Assembly (NCBI GenBank): GCA_016764015.1
Contig: JAESSR010000185.1
Span: 1 to 10,122, forward strand
DNA: 10,122 nt
Origin: Phycisphaerales bacterium
GTDB taxonomy: Bacteria; Planctomycetota; Phycisphaerae; Phycisphaerales; UBA1924
Reading direction: 5' to 3'
Every line of letters starts with the position of its first letter. Position 1 is the stretch's first letter. Of this stretch, positions 6,029 to 10,122 are shown one piece after another. The position numbers and the translations under genes are program-made. The notes under the pieces are model-generated. The model was not told where the DNA came from. It searched no databases and saw only the letters and a list, made by a program, of their open reading frames with translations.

Positions 6029-7573
6029 TTGAATCCCACCCACCTCGACCTACACTCCTCCGTGAACCAAATCAACCCCAAATCATCCACACAAGCCACT
6101 CAGGACGCTTTTCGACACGCCCAAAGCCTCGAAGATCAAGGGCTTTTTGACCAAGCACTCCAAATACACCAACAAATCGCCAAAGCTAAACCCCGCTGGG
6201 CATTTGGGTTTTACGGGCTCGGATCAGCTTATTTTGGCATCGGCAAGTTTGATGACGCCCGCAGAAATCTCCGCAAAGCACTCTCAATAGACAACAAACA
6301 CCCCGCCTTCCACGCCAAACTCGCACAAACCTACAACCGCCTCGATGACCAATCAAACGCGATCCAATCCATTGAAACCGCACGAGCACTCGACCCAAAG
6401 AATGCCCAATACCTCGTAGAACACGCCGTCATCCTCCGCGCCCAAGGGCACCCCAGAGACGCACACAAACTCCTCCAAACCGCACTCAACAACGGCCAAG
6501 AATCCGAACTCCTCTCAAGGTACTACGCCTCCCTCTGTGGCGTACTCTCCGATCCCCAAACCGGGATCGATCACCTCGAACCACTCACCAAATCAGTCAA
6601 CCCAGACCCACTCGTCACCGCCGCGCATATGTTCGTGCTTGCGCATCTCTACAACCAAAGCGCCCAATACGACCTCGCCTACAAAGCCGCAACGCGAGGC
6701 AGCGAACTCCGCAAAGACACCTACAACCCCCAAGAACGAGAACAACTCCTCAACGAACGCATCGGCGCATGGTCCAAAGATCGCCTGCAATCGATGCCAA
6801 GGTCCCGGGTCAACTCCGACAAACCAGTCTTCATCGTCGGCATGCCCCGCTCTGGCACAACGCTCATAGAACAAATCATCGCCTCGCACCCCAAAGCCTA
6901 CGGCTGCGGCGAACTCATCAACATCTTCACAGCAGCCGCCGAACTCACAACTGCAACAAAGTACACACCAACACTTGTCGATGTCCTCGAAGCCATCAAG
7001 ACCCCAACACTCGATCGCACAGCAAGAAAAGTGCTCAAGGAAATGGAAAAACAAGCCCCAAAGGGCGAAAAGCCAATCCGTATCACAGACAAGATGCCCC
7101 TCAACTTCCAGCACATCGGGCTCATCGAAACACTCTTCCCAAACGCCCGCATCATCCACTGCAAACGGCATGTGCTTGACAACTTCATCAGCTGCTACCT
7201 GCTCGACTTCGCAGGACTCAACAACCACGCCTATGCCTATAGCCCAGAACACTTCGCTCATTTTTACAGCGTATATCTCAAGTACATGGACTATTGGAAA
7301 TCCGTCAGTTCGTTGCCCATTCTCGACATCACCTACGAAGAAACCATCGCCGACCAACGCACAGCCACCGAGCGAATCCTCGAGTTTCTCGATCTAGAAT
7401 GGGACGATCAATGCATGTCATTTTTCGATACAGATCGAGCGGTCAACACCGCCAGCCAAGAGCAAGTCCGCAAACCAATCTACACCTCCTCGCAAGCCCG
7501 GTGGAAAAAGTTCGAGTCCCATCTCAAACCCGTGATGGACTCACTCGATACATACAACATCAACTGGCAATAA
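6029..7573 (+). CDS. TPR-domain sulfotransferase
   Basis: This protein of about 514 residues appears cytoplasmic, with no signal peptide. Residues 25-225 are helical tetratricopeptide repeats, clearest at about 27-57, 58-91 and 92-125. Residues 262-514 form a PAPS-dependent sulfotransferase domain. The 5'-phosphosulfate loop is F-I-V-G-M-P-R-S-G-T-T-L (268-279). The 3'-phosphate region is R380-H-V-L-D-N-F-I-S388, where R-D-P is more usual than R-H-V. G-E-L (294-296), I-T-D-K-M-P (352-357) and V-R-K-P-I-Y-T-S-S...R-W (480-492) are further landmarks of the TPR-sulfotransferase group. The acceptor is unknown; proteins and surface glycans are candidates. The start is uncertain: the frame opens after a stop at 5978-5980 and has no ATG, so TTG at 6029 or GTG at 6062 must serve, neither with a ribosome binding site. 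A lone -10-like TATTAT lies at 5962-5967. The gene is divergent from the PEP-CTERM gene. Confidence 0.92.
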   Translation: MNPTHLDLHSSVNQINPKSSTQATQDAFRHAQSLEDQGLFDQALQIHQQIAKAKPRWAFGFYGLGSAYFGIGKFDDARRNLRKALSIDNKHPAFHAKLAQTYNRLDDQSNAIQSIETARALDPKNAQYLVEHAVILRAQGHPRDAHKLLQTALNNGQESELLSRYYASLCGVLSDPQTGIDHLEPLTKSVNPDPLVTAAHMFVLAHLYNQSAQYDLAYKAATRGSELRKDTYNPQEREQLLNERIGAWSKDRLQSMPRSRVNSDKPVFIVGMPRSGTTLIEQIIASHPKAYGCGELINIFTAAAELTTATKYTPTLVDVLEAIKTPTLDRTARKVLKEMEKQAPKGEKPIRITDKMPLNFQHIGLIETLFPNARIIHCKRHVLDNFISCYLLDFAGLNNHAYAYSPEHFAHFYSVYLKYMDYWKSVSSLPILDITYEETIADQRTATERILEFLDLEWDDQCMSFFDTDRAVNTASQEQVRKPIYTSSQARWKKFESHLKPVMDSLDTYNINWQ

Positions 7574-7646
7574 CGACTCAGTATCAACCCCAGCATTCAA
7601 AGGGTGCCACTACTCGCTGTCCCCAGCGCAGTAGTGTCTTGTTCTA

Positions 7647-7712
7647 GTTCTTTCGCCTCCCCCGGTCTTCCGAGGGAGGTGCTGAACAAAGTGAGGCGGA
7701 GGGGGTCTTCTC
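7647..7712 (+). repeat. GC-rich palindromic intergenic repeat, copy 2
   Basis: The core 7651-7681 matches 28 of 31 positions of the reverse complement of 61-91. CGGAGGGGG follows at 7697-7705, as in copy 1. CCTCCC (7656-7661) and GGGAGG (7674-7679) form a hairpin. It lies 73 bases after the sulfotransferase stop and 89 before the next ATG. It may act as a weak transcription end signal, but no gene is associated with it. The inverted orientation relative to copy 1 is the only arrangement visible here. Confidence 0.7.
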
Positions 7713-7801
7713 TGTTTCTATTCCGATATCGCGCATCCCTGAATCAACTTCGATACAACAACCCCACAATATTCCCCACCCATCGAACCTACCATATCCC
7801 C

Positions 7802-10122
7802 ATGCCCGGACCATCAGGAATCTCAACAAAGACCATCGGCCTCATCGCCGCCGCTGTTCTCTCGCTCGTATTTATTCTCGTGATCTGGATCGCAATATCA
7901 AGTGCGCCCAAACCAGTGCCTAGCAACGCTGATCTTTTTCCATCAGACCCAAGCGAAATTCCAAACATCGAAGACACTCAGACCGGCGGAGCAATGCTCG
8001 TCACCATGGTCGATAAAGCAGATCCCACACGCGTCGCAGCAACCCTCAAAGCCGATCGTTTCGAGCCCATCGGCGAAGGACGCCGCCGCCTAGACAATCC
8101 AGAATCATGGATATATCTCAACGACGGCAGAGCAGTAAAAATCACCGCAGACTTCGCCACAATGCTCATGCCCGATCCAAACGAGCCCCCAGATTCCGGT
8201 ACACTCGAAGGCAATATCCGCATTGAAATCCACCCAGATGCCGACAATATCACAACTCCAGAACTCACCGCGGTCTTCGATAAACCAGTAGAGTTTGAAC
8301 GCCGATACCTCCGCCTGCGATCACTCGGACACTTCAACATCACCTCCGAGCAGTTTGATTTTGCAGGTTCAGACCTCACCATTATCCTCAACGAACTCCG
8401 TGACCGTGTAGAACTCATCGATGTCGCTCAAGGCGATCAAATCGTCATCCATACAAACAATACTTCAAAGGCTATCACTCAACCAAGCCAACCCCAACCA
8501 TCAAGCACGAAATCAAGCAACTCATCAAACTCCGCAAAGCAGCACGCAGCGTCATCCCAAACAGATATCGTGGTTTCCGATTCTCCATCTAATCTGGTAG
8601 CTGATCTTTTCAACCGCTACCACATCACACTCGACGACCAAGTACGCCTCGCGATCAACCGGTCAAGCGGCGGCTCAGTCAACGCAACCGCCGACCGCTT
8701 AGAACTCTGGGCAGCCCTCGACGGCTCAAGCCTACCAAGCAACGCCATCATGCCGATCAGCTTTGCAAAATCATCCTCTTCAGATCAATCAACCACACTA
8801 ACCAATCCTCAGAATAAATCTACTGCAACATCTTCAAACACGCCGTCGCCAACACATACCACATCAAATCCACAGAAGAAAAACGATGACATCATCATCA
8901 CCTGGTCAGGAAAACTTTCAGTTCGTCCCATTGATGGTGACCTGCCTTCCCAACTCATCGACAACGATTTGACCCTGTCATTAGCGGCCAACAAAGACAA
9001 CGGCATTACTTTCACAATCCCGGACCAAGGTTTCGTCGGCCAAGCGTTCGCAATGTCCTATCACGCAACCCAAGCCATTATTGAACTCGATTCCGCCCAA
9101 ACCGATGTCGGCATCATCAAACTCGCCGCCGATCAGTCCGGCTCTCTCATCGCTTCATCACTCAAAGCAGACCTAAGCACCGGACACATATCCCTCAACA
9201 AACGGGGCCAAATAACATCAACACCCAAAGGCTCAACAGACCTCGATTCGCAATCAACTATCCAGTGGAAAAACAACGCTTCCTTCACACTCGCCAAAGC
9301 CAACGATGCCCTATCTGATCGCCTCACCAACGCATACTTTGAAGGCAATGTCATTGCCAAGCAAGCAGGCAACTCCCTCGGCGCTCGTTCACTCGTTGCA
9401 ATACTCGACCCATCGCTCCCGCCCGCTCAATCGCTCACCAAACTCACCATGAACCAAGGCGTGCTATCAAGCGCATCAAGAAGCATGCTCTCAGGCACAA
9501 CCGTCGAAATCGACTTTGCCCCAAGCACCACCAACAACACCGTCGAGCCCACCAAACTCATCGCCGATGGCCAAGCCTTCGGGCGCAACGCCGATTCCAT
9601 GCTCAAAGCCGATCATCTCGAAGCAACTATGTATCGAGATATCAAAGGCGACATCGCAATCGAAACAGCCGATGCCCAAGGCAGCATCAAATACACCGGC
9701 GTTGATCGCACAACTGCCCAAGGAAATACACTTACCATCGACGCCGTCAACGAAAAAATGACCCTGCTCGGCTCGCCAGCTAAGGTCGCCCAAGGCGGCT
9801 CGTCGATCGTGGGGGATTACATCAATCTCAATGCACGCCATCGTGCCATCGAAGTCCTCGGCCCTGGCTCATTCGATCATGACATCATCTTCGACAACAC
9901 CCAGCCCAATGCCCTCGCCACCGGGCATATCCGTGCGACTTGGAAGGGTTCGATGCGCTTCGATGATGCGCTCGGCTCGGTCATCTGCGAAGATCAAGTC
10001 CGTGTTGTTTCAACGCCCGATGCATTTACCCGCGACACACTCGATGCGCACCGGGCGGAAATCAAACTCACTCCGATGCCGACCAATGATCCAATCGCCG
10101 GGGGCAATCGTCGCCAGCCAAA
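7802..10122 (+). CDS. Large membrane-anchored LptC/OstA-like protein (5' part; runs off the window)
   Basis: An uninterrupted frame of 773 codons runs from ATG 7802 to the last base with no stop. Residues 11-33 form a single N-terminal membrane anchor (T-I-G-L-I-A-A-A-V-L...V-I-W-I-A-I-S). Residues 62-216 resemble the LptC beta-jellyroll region of lipopolysaccharide export, including T-P-E-L-T-A-V-F-D-K-P-V-E-F and S-E-Q-F-D-F-A-G. Two linkers rich in Ser, Thr, Asn, Gln and Pro (about 219-254 and 323-360) flank a middle segment. From about 362 onward the chain has OstA/LptA-like features: W-S-G-K-L (368-372), G-N-T-L-T-I-D (641-647) leading to I-V-G-D-Y-I-N-L (669-676), and W-K-G-S-M (714-718). 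LptC is normally about 190 residues and LptA about 180, so this is a very large fused form, probably part of a transenvelope lipid or polysaccharide export path. No Shine-Dalgarno is seen. The fold assignment is by eye and moderate; the reading frame itself is certain. Confidence 0.8.
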   Translation, partial: MPGPSGISTKTIGLIAAAVLSLVFILVIWIAISSAPKPVPSNADLFPSDPSEIPNIEDTQTGGAMLVTMVDKADPTRVAATLKADRFEPIGEGRRRLDNPESWIYLNDGRAVKITADFATMLMPDPNEPPDSGTLEGNIRIEIHPDADNITTPELTAVFDKPVEFERRYLRLRSLGHFNITSEQFDFAGSDLTIILNELRDRVELIDVAQGDQIVIHTNNTSKAITQPSQPQPSSTKSSNSSNSAKQHAASSQTDIVVSDSPSNLVADLFNRYHITLDDQVRLAINRSSGGSVNATADRLELWAALDGSSLPSNAIMPISFAKSSSSDQSTTLTNPQNKSTATSSNTPSPTHTTSNPQKKNDDIIITWSGKLSVRPIDGDLPSQLIDNDLTLSLAANKDNGITFTIPDQGFVGQAFAMSYHATQAIIELDSAQTDVGIIKLAADQSGSLIASSLKADLSTGHISLNKRGQITSTPKGSTDLDSQSTIQWKNNASFTLAKANDALSDRLTNAYFEGNVIAKQAGNSLGARSLVAILDPSLPPAQSLTKLTMNQGVLSSASRSMLSGTTVEIDFAPSTTNNTVEPTKLIADGQAFGRNADSMLKADHLEATMYRDIKGDIAIETADAQGSIKYTGVDRTTAQGNTLTIDAVNEKMTLLGSPAKVAQGGSSIVGDYINLNARHRAIEVLGPGSFDHDIIFDNTQPNALATGHIRATWKGSMRFDDALGSVICEDQVRVVSTPDAFTRDTLDAHRAEIKLTPMPTNDPIAGGNRRQP

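Noticed and set aside
6593..7357. 254-codon minus-strand open frame opposite the sulfotransferase
   Set aside because: The translation is dominated by Val, Phe, Glu, Asp, Gly and Cys from the mirrored codon bias and shows no motif; the plus strand has an intact TPR-sulfotransferase.
1..10122. tRNA, rRNA, CRISPR array, insertion sequence, phage or integrase
   Set aside because: No cloverleaf, regularly spaced repeats, transposase or recombinase motifs were seen on either strand; the only repeats are the two GC-rich elements and the short heptamer array.

Overview
The window looks like a chromosomal segment from a planctomycete, most likely class Phycisphaerae. This is inferred from three signs. 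One is a secreted protein ending in the PLPSA...GLG...RR variant of the PEP-CTERM sorting signal. Another is a relic of the dockerin-like 'ADLNDDG..NFFDVS..L......GCP' tail found on many secreted Phycisphaerae proteins. The third is a very large LptC/OstA-type protein. Base composition is moderate, and several genes lack a Shine-Dalgarno sequence. No species is claimed. I see no tRNA, rRNA, CRISPR array, transposase or integrase.

Layout. Bases 1-132 hold a tandem heptamer and a palindromic GC-rich intergenic repeat. Bases 133-2402 (minus strand) form a two-gene operon joined by an ATGA overlap: a diheme NorC-like membrane cytochrome c, then a 12-helix NorB-like heme-copper oxidase superfamily subunit. 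The NorB-like subunit lacks the helix-VI histidine that binds FeB, lacks the nearby glutamate, and has H-x-M in place of the H-x-H pair that binds hemes b and b3. Bases 2403-2755 are a divergent control region. Bases 2756-4720 (plus) encode a transmembrane chemoreceptor with a NIT (nitrate/nitrite-sensing type) domain. Bases 4721-5053 hold two terminators facing each other with a 43-codon dockerin-tail relic between them. Bases 5054-5785 (minus) encode a PEP-CTERM exported protein. Bases 6029-7573 (plus) encode a TPR-sulfotransferase. Bases 7574-7801 contain a second, oppositely oriented copy of the GC-rich repeat. From 7802 to the window end (plus) there is a long reading frame, still open at the edge, encoding an inner-membrane-anchored protein with an LptC-like and an OstA/LptA-like part.

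How the parts may work together. The NorC/NorB-like pair and the divergent NIT chemoreceptor suggest a link between nitrogen-oxide chemistry (or a derived electron-transfer role) and taxis, but the altered active site argues against ordinary NO reductase activity. The PEP-CTERM protein, the sulfotransferase and the LptC/OstA-like protein all concern the cell surface or its export, though nothing shows that they form one pathway. The most unusual item is the NorB-like protein with substituted metal ligands beside a diheme NorC. The next is the decayed dockerin tail hidden between terminators.
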